Origin: Castanea sativa
Lineage: Eukaryota; Streptophyta; Magnoliopsida; Fagales; Fagaceae
Reading direction: 5' to 3'
Length of the DNA stretch: 64,000 nt
Assembly (NCBI RefSeq): GCF_040712315.1
Contig: NC_134024.1
Coordinates: 29,627,158-29,691,157, forward strand
A program made the translations under genes and the position numbers. Position 1 is the stretch's first letter. Each line of letters begins with the position of its first letter. The notes under the pieces are model-generated. The model was not told the DNA's origin, ran no database searches, and was given only the letters and a program-made list of their open reading frames with translations. Below are positions 1-12,143 of the stretch, one piece after another.

Positions 1-317
1 GTGAAAGCTTTAAATCCTAGCTCTGTCTAATCAAAGGGCCACCATTCCTTCATCGGCATCTTGGTAAGCTTGCTACTAATCCGAACAGACGATTGAGGTC
101 CGGTGTCCTTGTCAGGGGTGCTCATCGGATTGCCTTTAGTCCCAACAGGGTTCCGAATTTTTTGCTTAGCTTTCTACACTCTACTATGACTTTTGCTTGG
201 CATATGAGGTCATGTCAGTCTAGACGGATCCTCACCGTTGGCTAAGTTAGTGCGATATGCCAAAAGATCATCGGAAGCTGACTGCATCACATGATCAAGA
301 TTCCTCATGCCTTTCTC
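1..317 (-). mobile_element. LINE sequence downstream of ORF1, continuing off the left edge
   Basis: On the minus strand this follows the stop of the LINE ORF1 at 318. It carries no long open frame of its own and probably represents the ORF1-ORF2 spacer of the same element, whose ORF2 would lie outside the window. The assignment rests on position only. Confidence 0.4.
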
Positions 318-1430
318 TTACTCCGTATAGTCAAATCTTGGGTAGGGTGGGCTTATGGTCTGACTAGGGCCAGCTATCAATGGGTTACGATGCCCATAAA
401 AGGAAGGCTGGGGAGCATCCTTCCCAAAGGCCTTGTAGACTTTCTTTTTTCGTGCTACTAATACCCACGGCCTAAACTTATCGTTTGTCTGGTAGCTCTT
501 GTCACTTGGCTTGGGCTTATTTCCCTCCAAATTTTCCCCATTTGCATCATCTCCATCAGTCCTCTCCGAAACTCTTACTCTGTGTGGACAGCTCTCCTCC
601 TTGTGACTAGCACGGCCACACGAAAAACATATTAAGTTAAGCCCTTCGTATTGGACAGGTTGGGATATTCCCCCTACTTTGATAAGTTTGATCAAGGGCA
701 TATCATAGCTTATCTGGACGCATAATCTCACAAACCTTCCCCTTGTTTCTGTTGCTGTATGCGTATTGATTCGCAAAACTGGTCCTATGGCTTTGCTAAT
801 GTCCCTCAGAACTGAAGGTTCATAGTACTCTATAGGTAAATTTGGAAAGCATACCCAAGCTGCAATAGTAGTTACATTAGCCTTGACAGGGTTAAAATTG
901 GGCTCCCAACTTCGGATAGACAAGAAGTGGCCGCTAACAAACCACGAACTCTCTTTGAGAACTTTACCATGATCCTCCATAGACGAGAACCTGATGAGAA
1001 AAAATCCCTTGCCAAGATCAACACAGTCCATTCGGCCAAATGGCTTCCATAAACTTAGCAATCTTGTCGACATTGTCTGGTAACCCACAATCGTCCCGAT
1101 TACTTTCACAATCAGAGCATTAGACCATTAGGCTCGGACGCTAGACTTTCGCTCTCCTGACAAGTTCACTGCAGCAATACCCGCCTCTAAATCTGATGTT
1201 TCGTCATCAGACTCCATGTCGTTCTCAACTGTAAAAGCCTGCTCAAATGCTCCTGGTATCTCCCCCAGTAGTTTTTCCCTGTATGAGCTCCCCCCCCCCC
1301 CTTCCCTACCTGCTCTTGGTGACGAAAGGAACCTGACCGTTCCCTGAGAGTGATTCTCCTTCACCTTTTTTGTGCTCCTTTCCAGTCGCTCATCTTCCTC
1401 TCTAGACCGCACTGCAGCTGCTTGAGACAT
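318..1430 (-). pseudogene. LINE ORF1-like protein (DUF4283 and CCHC zinc knuckle), broken by one stop
   Basis: Two open stretches (1430 to 1128 and 1109 to 318) lie in the same frame and are separated by a single TAA at 1130-1128. The N-terminal 100 residues are charged and low-complexity. The second part has the DUF4283 pattern: a KVIG start, a hydrophobic RNA-binding-like fold around LGKGFFLIRF, and the GRFVRLCVQI block. It then has a zinc knuckle C-F-S-C-G-x4-H-x4-C and a basic tail. In plants this pairing is typical of ORF1 proteins of L1-type LINEs, which bind the element RNA. The residues between the stop and the second open stretch still read like the conserved DUF4283 lead-in, so the stop interrupts one original ORF. 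A domesticated DUF4283 gene is possible but less likely, given the stop and the lack of introns. Confidence 0.8.
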
Positions 1431-2206
1431 GACCTACTGGAATTCAACTTCAGTGAAAAAATGTTACAACCTTATTATACAGCAAATTTCAATGAACTAA
1501 TCAAAAGCTAAATCACCAAAAAGTTCTCGACCTTAATCAAATACAGAAGCATAAATAAATTTGAACTTGCAAACAAATTCACTTTTTTAAATAGGTAGAA
1601 CTCAAGTACTAAAAAATGTTTATTAAAAATGGCAATATCAAAATAGGGTTCCAAGGCGCAACCTGATTTAGCTATAGCCTAACTGCCTAAGCATCATGAA
1701 AATATATCCCATAAACTTATTCTAACACAAACGCAATGCCATATTTGATTAGATAATACCCAAACATGCAACAATCTAAGTATTGTAAAAAATTTGTGCG
1801 AAGTCTCTAATCTTTTAACACTTCAATCTATGAATATTTTCACCTTAAAAAGAAATTGCTTATAAGTAACAAATAATTAACACAAAGAATTAATGCAAGA
1901 AAAAGAAAAAAGGAGTTTGCATAAAGTGTATTATTAACTAAAAGTAACTAAGATAATTACACGCACCGACACACACGTGTGTAATTATAATAACCAACAA
2001 GTATCTTACCAATTTTTTCAATAAAGCACTAACCATTATCAATTAGGAATCGAAGACCACAAAAAGCAAAACTTGAAAATCGATAAGCTTAAAAGCATAA
2101 AAGATTAAACTTTTATAAGCGAAGGGTAATGTCAGTACCAAAATAAATAGTGGTGGGTATAGGTATCACAAGTGATAATATCTTGCAAGTGTCCTTTTAA
2201 TAGTCT
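1431..2206. other. AT-rich intergenic stretch, nothing recognised
   Basis: The first 60 or so bases may be the 5' leader of the minus-strand LINE ORF1. The rest is AT-rich with no ORF, structured RNA or clear repeat that I can support. Confidence 0.5.
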
Positions 2207-2397
2207 TAATACTCCCCCTCATGTCTAGGTTGAAACTAGGCCCAACATATGAGATTTTAAATGGAAATTAGAGTAGAAGAGACAATGATCGAACTTAAGA
2301 TTTTTTACTCTAATACCATTTTAAATTAACGATTGTCCAAAAAACTTACATTATTGAGATATGATAAATTTAATCATTTAACCACATACTTCTAACA
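2207..2397 (-). mobile_element. Miniature LTR-retrotransposon-like fragment (TRIM-like)
   Basis: On the minus strand the order is: a terminal repeat of about 79 bp (2397 to 2319), a primer-binding-site-like TGGTATTAGAG at its inner edge, a short non-coding interior, and a purine tract (complement of CTCCCCCTC near 2211). The terminal repeat is shared with 59937-60015 and 62118-62193. A methionine-tRNA-like site inside a short terminal repeat, with no coding interior, is the architecture of terminal-repeat retrotransposons in miniature. The second terminal repeat is missing or too decayed here. Confidence 0.45.
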
Positions 2398-3530
2398 ATA
2401 AATAGAAAGTCCCCAAGCCCCCAAAGTTTAAGAGAATGTCGATATGTATCGATTCCAAATTAGTAGAAATTAGTTACCACCTCATTATTATGTTAACCAC
2501 ATATACAAGAAAATTAGTGCAACATAAAAGAACGCTAAAAAATAGCTCATTTTTTTAAAAAATTAATAACTAAAATCAATTATTCTAAATCTTATGGACT
2601 AAAAGTCTAAAACCGCTCAAATGGCAAATTTAGAGCACAATAATATGTTTTGGCCTAAATTTTATTTTAATTCTGTTGAAACTTGTACTTATAGAGGATT
2701 TTTTTTTTTTTATAGTTATAGCATCATTTTAAATTTATTTGAAATTAGGCAATAGAATTTTACTTTAAAAAAAAAAAAAAAGTATTAGTAGAGTAACTTG
2801 GAGAAACTGTTTTCAGGTACCCAATTTTATAATCTAGGAATAGGATATATGATATATGATATCATCAGAGAGAGAGAGAGAGAGAGAGAGAGAACAATTA
2901 TGCATTATTTACAGAGAAGATGCCTGCTGCTTATCATCCACAAGCGGTGGAATGGGTCCAATGAACGATTCCGATCAAAGCAGACTTACTTTAGAATCAG
3001 TCACTAAATGCTGACACTCATCCATATCATATATATACCCAATCAAATCATATGTAGTTATTATATATATGTAATATCACTTTCATCCAAACTGTAGTAT
3101 ATATTTACCTCTACACGTTAGAGTTAGGGATTGAGATTTGTCGGGCATGACAATATCCTAGCTGGGTTCCACTTGATATTTATGCTTGACCAAATGTTTG
3201 GCTAAGATCCACATTTCCTTTTCAAATGGTCGACTTATAAAATTTAATTGATAAGGTTTCAAATATACCCTAATATCATAAATAAACATCTCCTAATATC
3301 AAGATTTATTTTCATGACAATCTTGGATAATAATTCAGATTAGGTTCGATACGCTAAATTAATAATCAATAATTCCATAGCATTAATAGATTTGACACAG
3401 ACATCCAAACCAATTATTTTTTTCGATGATCTCTAGAATAATAAAACACTACATCCCTTTCAAAAAAAAATAAATAAATAAAACACTACATCATTAAGCT
3501 TGTGTCGCTGTTCGATCCAATCTGAGCTTG
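2398..3530. other. AT-rich intergenic stretch with a GA microsatellite
   Basis: Contains homopolymer A/T tracts near 2699 and 2766 and the (AG)n run at 2867-2893. A 69-codon open frame spanning the (AG)n run is not supported as a gene. Confidence 0.5.
2867..2893. repeat. (AG)13 microsatellite
   Basis: Thirteen uninterrupted AG units, one of many GA/CT runs in the window. Confidence 0.95.
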
Positions 3531-3722
3531 TGTTTGGATAAGAATGAAAAATTAAAATTATTTTACCATTCAACTTATTTTTTGCTATTATCTATGGACC
3601 CTACTGTACTTTTTGATACTATTCATGGGCTCAATTATACTATTTCAATTAAATTTTACCTTTATCTACAGTACTTTCAGCAATAAATTTTCAGTTTCAG
3701 TAAAATAAACGGTATCCAAACA
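3531..3722. mobile_element. MITE-like element with TGTTTGGATA inverted ends
   Basis: The stretch begins with TGTTTGGATA and ends with its reverse complement TATCCAAACA. The interior is non-coding and AT-rich with a CAGTACTTTCAGCAATAA-type motif. Flanks CTGAGCTT and CTGAGTTT just outside could be an 8 bp target duplication with one mismatch, which would fit a hAT-derived MITE. A related sequence lies near 20745-20945. Confidence 0.55.
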
Positions 3723-5084
3723 GACCCTGAGTTTACAAAGTTTGTCTATGTGGTCGAATCTGAACTCTATTAATTGGCGAGTAATAATAGTCACATGCTC
3801 TTTATTATACAACATGAATAAAAATTATGTTTTAAAAACGCTATTTCAAAAGAATATATAGATGAAGTGTGCAATAACGAGATGTGTGTATGATCAGATT
3901 TTCGGTTAATTGGCTACTGCATGATGCTACATATATGTCAGCATCAATTTTTTCAAGAGCCATAATTAACGGAGGAAGAAATGGGGTTGGGTGGTGGTAT
4001 GATGCGAAAGTAGACTAAAACTGAAACGCAAAGTCTGGTTGAAAATTAGTGAAAGTAGACTAGCTGAAACGTAAAAAGCAATTTATCCAGCCCTCTTTTT
4101 CCATAGCCAATGGATTTTAAGTTAACAACCCACTTGGTTCGAGGCCTATGCCACCAAACTAAGCAAAACGGAGGAACTTAAGAATTCAGTCATCAATCAA
4201 AAATTTAGCAATAGAATTTTAATACTTTTAGTGGCATTTCTTATATATGTGTGTGTGCCAGATCTCAATTAGAGTTTATGATTCTGTGTCTACAGTGAGG
4301 TAGAGGTATAGCCGTATAGCGTGTAGAATTCTGACTAAGCATGGTTGCGGCTTTGAGAAGCCGAGAAGGCCATGAAATAATCATTTCTAAAAATAATCGT
4401 TCGTGTCATGATATTGTGCATCTTAGATCAAAAGTTTACAATAAAGTCGCCACTTGTTTTATTAATGTAAAATAATAATAAAAACCAAAATAGAATGAAA
4501 AAAAATAATCATTCATTGAAAATATTTGAATTTACATTAATTGACTTAGAAAATAGAAATGATAAGATATAATCTAAGAAAAATATAATGTTTTGATTCC
4601 AATTAAATTCTACAGAAAATATAAAAATTACATGAATAAAAGCATGGTCAAGAACCAAGAATCTAAGTTTTGAGGCTACGTTATGGAAGTGAAACAAATT
4701 AGACACTCATTCCCTCGACCTAAATTGGTCTTCTGCAAATTGATAGCCATAGTTTCATATCATCCAAACACACGAGCATATTAGTGCATTTCAACATGTC
4801 ATATACAATAAAATAGACGTGAGTAGAAAAACAAATTCAACATGTTAAATTTTACAAAATCAAAATTTTGTGAGTATATTTGAATAACATGTTTAAACCC
4901 TAATTTATGGTTGCACAGTCATCATGTTAATCATCTAATACCATAAAAGAGCATCATGTTAAAATTTTAAAACTATGACATGCAAAAAATTTAACTAGAG
5001 TTAAGGTTTATACTTGAATGCACGAGAATTGCAAATACAGATCCACAGAGATTCTCTGAAATTGAGCATCAATTCCTAATCCTA
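3723..5084. other. Intergenic stretch without a supported gene
   Basis: AT-rich. A short segment at about 4444-4465 (GTCGCCACTTGTTTTATTAA) resembles a segment near 38350 inside the repeat at 38273-40708, suggesting a remnant of the same family. No coding signal was found. Confidence 0.45.
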
Positions 5085-5270
5085 TGTTTGGTTTGAAGGA
5101 AGAGAATGGAAGAGAAGAGAAAATGAATCAGGGAAAAAGGAAAAATGTGGGCCCAAATGACAGATTTTTTAACAAATTTAGTTCATTTTCTTTTCTATCA
5201 TGCTATCCAAAGAGCGGAAAGAATTTAATTTCTCTTCCTTTCCCTCATCTTCCTTTCAAACCAAACAAAG
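5085..5270. mobile_element. MITE-like element with TGTTTGGTTTGAAGGAAG inverted ends
   Basis: Left end TGTTTGGTTTGAAGGAAG and right end CTTCCTTTCAAACCAAACA are near-perfect inverted repeats of about 18 bp around a 150 bp non-coding interior. This size and structure are typical of miniature inverted-repeat elements. I could not define a convincing target duplication, so the superfamily is left open. Confidence 0.6.
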
Positions 5271-6990
5271 TGTAAGTACCGTAACTACTCTCCTTTGGAT
5301 TCACCACAGATTCCCTCCTTGAAGTTGAGAGAATTTGAGTTTGGTGCCTTACTATTTGTTGATGATCATTGAAATTGGAAGAGCAAAAACCTAATTACTA
5401 GAATACATTATCTTAATAAATGTTCAATTACAAGTTGTAATGCTCTTTTCATTTTAAATAAAAAATAAATATGTTAATAATTCATTGGCTCACGCACAAA
5501 TTCATTAAGGTTATGTGTGCTTTTTTTTTAATTTATAAAAAATTTATTTAATAAAACATTACATGCAATTTAACCACTGCCTTAGAGTATTTATTAACAA
5601 AAGTCTTGATTTAAAGGTTATTGGAAAAGAAAATCATATTATTAATGATTTATAAAATAAAATTAATCAGCTAGCTATTAATTTTATTTTAAATTCAACT
5701 ATAAATAGTAAGAGTGCTCTAACTATTTATAGTTGAATTTAAAATATTTAAAAATGAAAAACAAGTGTATTTATCACATATCTATCTACCACACTTAATA
5801 CATTACTTTATTTTTATTATCAAATAAAAAATTAATTACTGCATGACTAAATTATAAATGTGGTTGAAATTGACAGTTGAAATTGGTGGTGGAGGGGAAT
5901 CCATATCCAAACAAAACCACAAATAGCAGAGGAAAAAAAACAAGGAGAAAATAGGCCTTTCCGTTTTTTTGGACGTGTAAAAACGTTAAAAACTTCTCTT
6001 TTAAATAATTCGACTGTTGGATAAAAAGCTAATCATAGATGTTTTGGTTGGAAACGCAAGCCTGTTTAGTAGGAGGATTTTTATGGCCTATTAGTTACAT
6101 GTGTTTAAATAACATTTTTTTAATTTAAAAATTTAAAAAAAAAATACATGTAAGTGAAAAAGTATGTGAAAATACATGTAATATTAGTTAAAAACTAAAA
6201 ATTGTTTGAAATCATGTACCGAACATCCCTTAATGTTTGGAAAAATATTTCTATTTTTGATTTTTTTTTTAAGTTATAAAATGGAACGTATAGAATTTAT
6301 AAATTTTTTTTTTATAATGATAAGTTTTAATTTTGGAGTATGAGATTTTTTTTGTGTGTGATAAAGATAAATTATTTAATATAAGAGATAGAAGAATTTG
6401 AAAAAAATTGGTAAGATTCTTTGTTTTCATTTTATTTAAAACTGTGCTATAAAAAAATTTATAATTTGAAATTATCATCTCAACCATTTTCAAAATCTTT
6501 TTTTCAACAAAAAAAAATGATACTTAAAATAAACTATACTTAGAAAATATTAATCAAACAATAAATTCAAGTACAACACCCACCATCTTATGGTTGGTAA
6601 AACAAAGAACTAAATTAATAATCTTAATCTTCTTAAAAAAAAAAAATTATTAAAATATTAAAAAAATAAAACATAAATTAAAAGTAAAAAGAAATAAAAA
6701 AAAAGAAATGCACGAATCCCCAAAAAACAGGAATTAACTAGCGTGCAGCAGTCAGTGGCCCAAATGGGTTTGTTTTCTTCACAGCAGCCGTACTGAATCG
6801 CTTGCCCCCTTTTATATATAATTAGCAATAAGATAAATTATAAGATTCTCAACCCAAAAAAAAAACACATTAAGATAAAGTAAAAGATTCTTTTTAAAAA
6901 AAGAAGATAAATTAAAATTTTTTTAAAAAAGTACTCTCCATGTAAAAAATAGAAGACATTAAAAACAAAAACAAAAACAAAAACATGCAC
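5271..6990. other. Very AT-rich intergenic stretch
   Basis: Dominated by A and T tracts. A diffuse segment at 6080-6230 resembles the MITE-like sequence at 37376-37523 in inverse orientation. No gene is supported. Confidence 0.4.
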
Positions 6991-8629
6991 ACTCGGAAAA
7001 GGAAGCGAAAAGTCTCAGACTTCACTGTCTCTCACAAATACACACACTACAGTACATACCGGTTTTACCTCCATAGACGTAGCTCTCATTCGTGTCTTTC
7101 TCACACACTGAATTCACTGGTACTGGGTTTTTTTTTTTTTTTTTGGTTTTATATTTAATTTCACAGTATATAATATGAATGATATTTTAGAAAATGACAT
7201 TTCTCTTTGCCCTAGATTCTGTGATGCTATCCCTCTCTCTCTGATCTGATCTCCGTACTTTTCGTAAAATTTTTCTTTATTGTACTCACTATTTAATCAC
7301 ATTTTTATTATTATTTATTTAATTTTTGTAACTGTTATTTTTTAATTGTATTATTATTATTATTATATATATGTGTGTGTGTGTGTGCATGAAGATCTGA
7401 ATTTGACTCAAAACCGTGATCCCTGTTTGTCAATGTCGGTTGTCTGCAGAGTGTGTGCTGGGTTTGATTTGGAAACTGTTTTTAAGTGAAAGCTTACACT
7501 CTGTGAGCTTGTGCTCTTTACACTCTTTTTTTTTTAAGCTCTAGCTGAGAGCTTGTATGAACTCTCTGAGAAATTGGGTTGGATGGTGAGCAATTGAAGA
7601 AAGATTGGTTTTTGTGTAGTATAAAGGAGGGAGTTCTTGGGCATTTGCAGTGTACGGCGAGGTACTTTTCTTTTTGCGCGATTTGATCTTGATCAAAGTT
7701 GTCTTTTTCTTTTTTTTTGTGGATATGTGCTGCTTATTGCTTACGTTTTTTTGAAGGAATTGTTGCAAATTTAGCTACTTTTGTATCTGTTTGTTTGTTT
7801 TGAATTCTGGGTCTTGTTTAGAATTGGGTTTTGTTATAATTTAGTAGTAGTTATTGGGGATCAGGGATGGGCAAGGTTATAGAAAGTGGATACAGTGAAG
7901 GTTGGTTAGTCGGGGTCTGGTTTTTTGAGTTCTAAACAAAGGTTTGGATTTGGGGTGGTACTTAAATTGGGTACTGTAATCATGTTGTGATACTGGGGAA
8001 AAATTAGTTGTTGCTGTTATTTTACGGGAATTGGGTCTTGAAAAGCACATAGGAAATATAGCTTGTAAGTTGGATGGTTAGTCCTGACTTCTCTTCTCTT
8101 TTAAATGTCAGACAAAGATCAGTATGCTGAGTGGTGGTCAGGATTGGGACTTGTAGCTCTATGATAGCTCTGGGATATTTAGTTTTGAAGAATTGAGTCC
8201 ATGAGCAATTGAAAATTAAAATTGTGAAGCTGCTTTTAAGTGACATAGACTTGTCTGATACCTCTCGGTAAGTATGGTTATATCTTGAGTGCTAAGATTT
8301 CATCTCTTTAGGCATAGCATATGAAAGTAATCTAAAGCTAAATATTGGAATTTTTTTTTATTGATATATTTTGGTTTATGTATAAATCATAGATTCTTGC
8401 ACGGTTAAATTTTTATTAACTATAAAATATGCAACTATTAACCAAAGACTTTTATTTACATAAAAACACAGAGCACCTACTCTTAAAACTTTATCTTACT
8501 TTTAAAGATTTTTATTATCAGGAGATTTATGTTGTAACCATATCCACAATTTATTAGATTAGTAGAATTGATTGGATAGTTTGATTTACAGGTGGCCCAA
8601 GAGAGAGCTAAACTGGCATTTTAGTGCAA
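6991..8629 (+). promoter_or_regulatory. Probable promoter and spliced 5' leader of CSI3
   Basis: A pyrimidine-rich patch (7219-7240, CCCTCTCTCTCTGATC) is typical of plant transcription-start regions. A strong donor-like GTAAGTATG follows 8267, and an acceptor-like TTGATTTACAG ends at 8591, just before the first coding exon, so a leader intron 8268-8591 is plausible. A second donor-like GAG|GTAC lies near 7661. The exact start site cannot be fixed without transcript data. Confidence 0.4.
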
Positions 8630-11600
8630 ATGTCAAAGTCTCCCTCCCCTGAACCACGAGATTTCCTATCCTCTTCTACTTCCCAGCCAAGGTTATCATT
8701 TTTCTCTGTATTTGATCCCTTTAATATGGTGCCCAATTTGCCGATTTTCATGCTTTAAAAAGTAAATTTGTTATACTCCTATATTAATGATAGATTGAAA
8801 GTGAATTTTAAAAAAATAAAAAATAAAAAGCTTATAAGCTTCTAACATTGAACTCATAATAATACTTGCCATCATAATATGTATAGTATCCACTATAAAA
8901 GTTTAAATCAATGTTAGATTTATTGCTTTGCAGTGCTGAATGCTTGAATTTTTGGTATTCATTCTGACTTTCAGTACTGAACTGGCTCATTACTTCCAGG
9001 GAATTAAATGGAACACCAGCAATGGATGATCCAGAAAGCACAATGGCTACTGTTGCTAATTTTGTTGAGCAACTACATGCCAACATGTCTTCACAACATG
9101 AGAAAGAACTTATTACAGCACGTTTGCTAGGTATTGCTAAAGCAAGAAAGGATGCTCGGACGCTAATTGGTTCCCATGGCCAAGCAATGCCATTATTCAT
9201 AAGCATTCTCAGGAGTGGCACCCCTGTGGCAAAAGTCAATGTTGCAGCAACTCTTAGTGTACTGTGCAAAGATGAAGACCTTCGATTAAAGGTGCTTCTA
9301 GGTGGTTGCATCCCACCATTACTCTCAATCTTGAAGTCTGAATCAACTGAGGCTAGGAAGGCAGCGGCAGAGGCGATATATGAAGTTTCCTCTGGTGGGC
9401 TTTCAGACGATCATGTTGGCATAAAAATATTTGTTACAGAAGGAGTAGTACCAACATTGTGGGATCAGCTGAATCCAAAGAACAAGCAGGATAAAGTGGT
9501 GGAGGGATTCGTTACTGGGGCTTTGAGAAATCTTTGTGGTGATAAGGATGGTTACTGGAGAGCTACACTTGAGGCTGGAGGAGTGGATATTATTGTGGGT
9601 ATTCTGTCTTCTGATAATGCTGCTTCTCAGTCCAATGCAGCTTCTCTATTGGCCCGTCTGATGTTGGCTTTCAGTGATAGCATCCCAAAAGTAATTGATT
9701 CTGGTGCTGTCAAAGCCTTGCTTCAGCTTGTAGGCCAAGAAAATGATACTTCTGTCCGTGCTAGTGCTGCCGATGCTTTAGAGGCTCTTTCTTCGAAGTC
9801 AACCAGAGCGAAGAAAGCAATTGTGGATGCTGTTGGTGTTCCTGTTCTCATAGGGGCGGTAGTTGCTCCTTCTAAAGAGTGTATGCAAGGTGAGTGTGGC
9901 CAGGCTTTACAGGGTCATGCAACACAAGCTTTAGCAAATATTTGTGGCGGGCTGTCTGCTTTAATACTGTATCTTGGAGATCTTTCACGTTCCCCTCGCC
10001 TAGCTGCACCAGTTGCTGATATAGTTGGAGCACTTGCCTACACTCTGATGGTCTTTGAGCACAGCTCTGATGTGGATAAGGAACCTTTTGATGTGAAGCA
10101 GATAGAAGATATTCTGGTAGCTCTACTAAAGCCCCGTGATAAGAAACTGATTCAAGAGCGTGTCCTTGAGGCTATGGCCAGCCTATATGGCAATATCTAT
10201 CTCTCAAGATGGCTCAGCCATGCAGAAGCTAAGAAGGTGCTTACCGGACTTATAACAATGGCAACTGCTGATGTGCAAGATTATTTGATATTATCTTTAA
10301 CAAGCTTATGCTGTGATGGGGTAGGCATCTGGGATGCAATTGGGACAAGAGAAGGAATTCAGTTACTGATATCGTTGCTGGGCTTATCCAGCGAGCAGCA
10401 TCAAGAGTATGCTGTTCAGTTGCTTGCAATCTTGACTGAACTAGTTGATGACAGCAAGTGGGCTATCACTGCTGCTGGTGGGATTCCTCCACTGGTGCAG
10501 TTGTTAGAGACAGGATCTCAGAAGGCAAAGGAGGATGCAGCACATGTTCTGTGGAACCTGTGCTGTCATAGTGAAGACATCCGTGCCTGTGTTGAAAGTG
10601 CTGGAGCCATCCCAGCATTCTTGTGGCTCCTTAAAAGTGGTGGATCAAGAGGGCAAGAAGCCTCAGCTTTGGCACTGACAAAGCTTATTCGAACAGCTGA
10701 TTCCGCCACAATAAATCAGTTATTGGCTTTGCTCCTAGGAGAATCTCCAAGCTCAAAGGCCCATATTATTAAAGTTTTGGGCCATGTACTGATAATGGCA
10801 TCACACAAGGATCTTGTGCAGAAGGGTTCTGCAGCTAATAAAGGGCTGAGGTCTCTTGTCGAGGTTCTTAACTCAACAAATGAAGAATCTCAAGAGTATG
10901 CAGCTTCTGTCCTTGCTGATCTGTTCAGCACAAGGCAAGATATTTGTGATAGTCTTGCAACCGATGAGATTGTGCATCCTTGCACGAAGCTTTTAACTAG
11001 CAAAACTCAAGTTGTTGCAACACAGTCAGCTCGAGCATTGGGTGCTCTGTCCCGCCCAACCAAGACCAAAACTACGAACAAGATGTCTTATCTTGCTGAA
11101 GGGGATGTCATGCCTCTAATCAAGTTGGCTAAAACTTCTTCTATTGATGCAGCTGAAACTGCTGTTGCTGCACTGGCCAATCTTCTATCCGACCACCAGA
11201 TTGCTGCAGAAGCCCTTTCAGAAGATGTTGTTTCTGCTTTGACAAGAGTACTGGGAGAAGGAACCTCAGAAGGTAAGCAGAATGCTTCATGTGCACTCCA
11301 TCAATTGCTGAAGCATTTCCCAGTAGGTGATGTACTGACAGGAAATGCTCAGTGTCGCTTTGCTGTTCTGGCACTTGTTGATTCCTTAAATGCAATGGAT
11401 ATGGATGGGGCTGATGCTGTTGATGCTTTAGATGTAATTGTACTCTTGGTTAGGACAAAACAAGGAGTGCACTTAACTTACCCTCCATGGTCTGCCCTTA
11501 CCGATGTTCCATCTAGGTTGGAGCCTCTTGTCCGCTGTCTGGCTGAGGGGCCACCTCCTGTGCAAGATAAGGCAATAGAAATTTTGTCTAGGCTTTGTGG

Positions 11601-12107
11601 GGATCAACCAGTTGTGCTGGGTGATCTGTTGGTTGCAAGATCAAGATCCATTGGTTCACTAGCTGATAGGATAATGAACTCAACCAGTTTAGAAGTGAGA
11701 GTTGGAGGGTCTGCACTGCTCATCTGTGCTGCAAAAGAGCACAAACAGCAGTCAATGGATGCACTTGATGTGTCTGGGTATTTAAACCCCCTTATATGTG
11801 CTTTAGTGGAACTGATGAAGCAAAATTCTAGCTGTTCCTCTTTAGAAATTGAAGTCAGAACTCCTAGAGGTTTTATGGAAAGAACTGCGTTCCAAGAAGG
11901 AGATGAATTTGATGTTCCTGATCCAGCCTCTATCTTGGCGGGTACTGTTGCCTTGTGGTTGCTAGCAATAATTGCTTCCTTCCATGCAAAGAACAAAGTC
12001 ATTGTTATGGAAGCTGGTGAACTTGAGGCTCTCTCTGACAAGCTTGCAAGCTACACTTCCAATCCACAGGTACATCCAAATAGATATTCTAATGGTTAAG
12101 CTTTTTT

Positions 12108-12143
<36 letters not shown>

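Noticed and set aside
11604..12041. 145-codon frame antisense to CSI3 exon 2
   Set aside because: It lies opposite conserved armadillo coding sequence and has no family resemblance; it is a shadow of the real gene, as are similar antisense frames at 8832-9311, 14249-14629 and 14641-14898.
9022..12099. CSI3 exon 2 read as a stand-alone single-exon gene ending at 12099
   Set aside because: The last residues come from intron sequence after CAG|GTACAT; the family sequence resumes in phase at 13104 ([10 protein letters not shown]).
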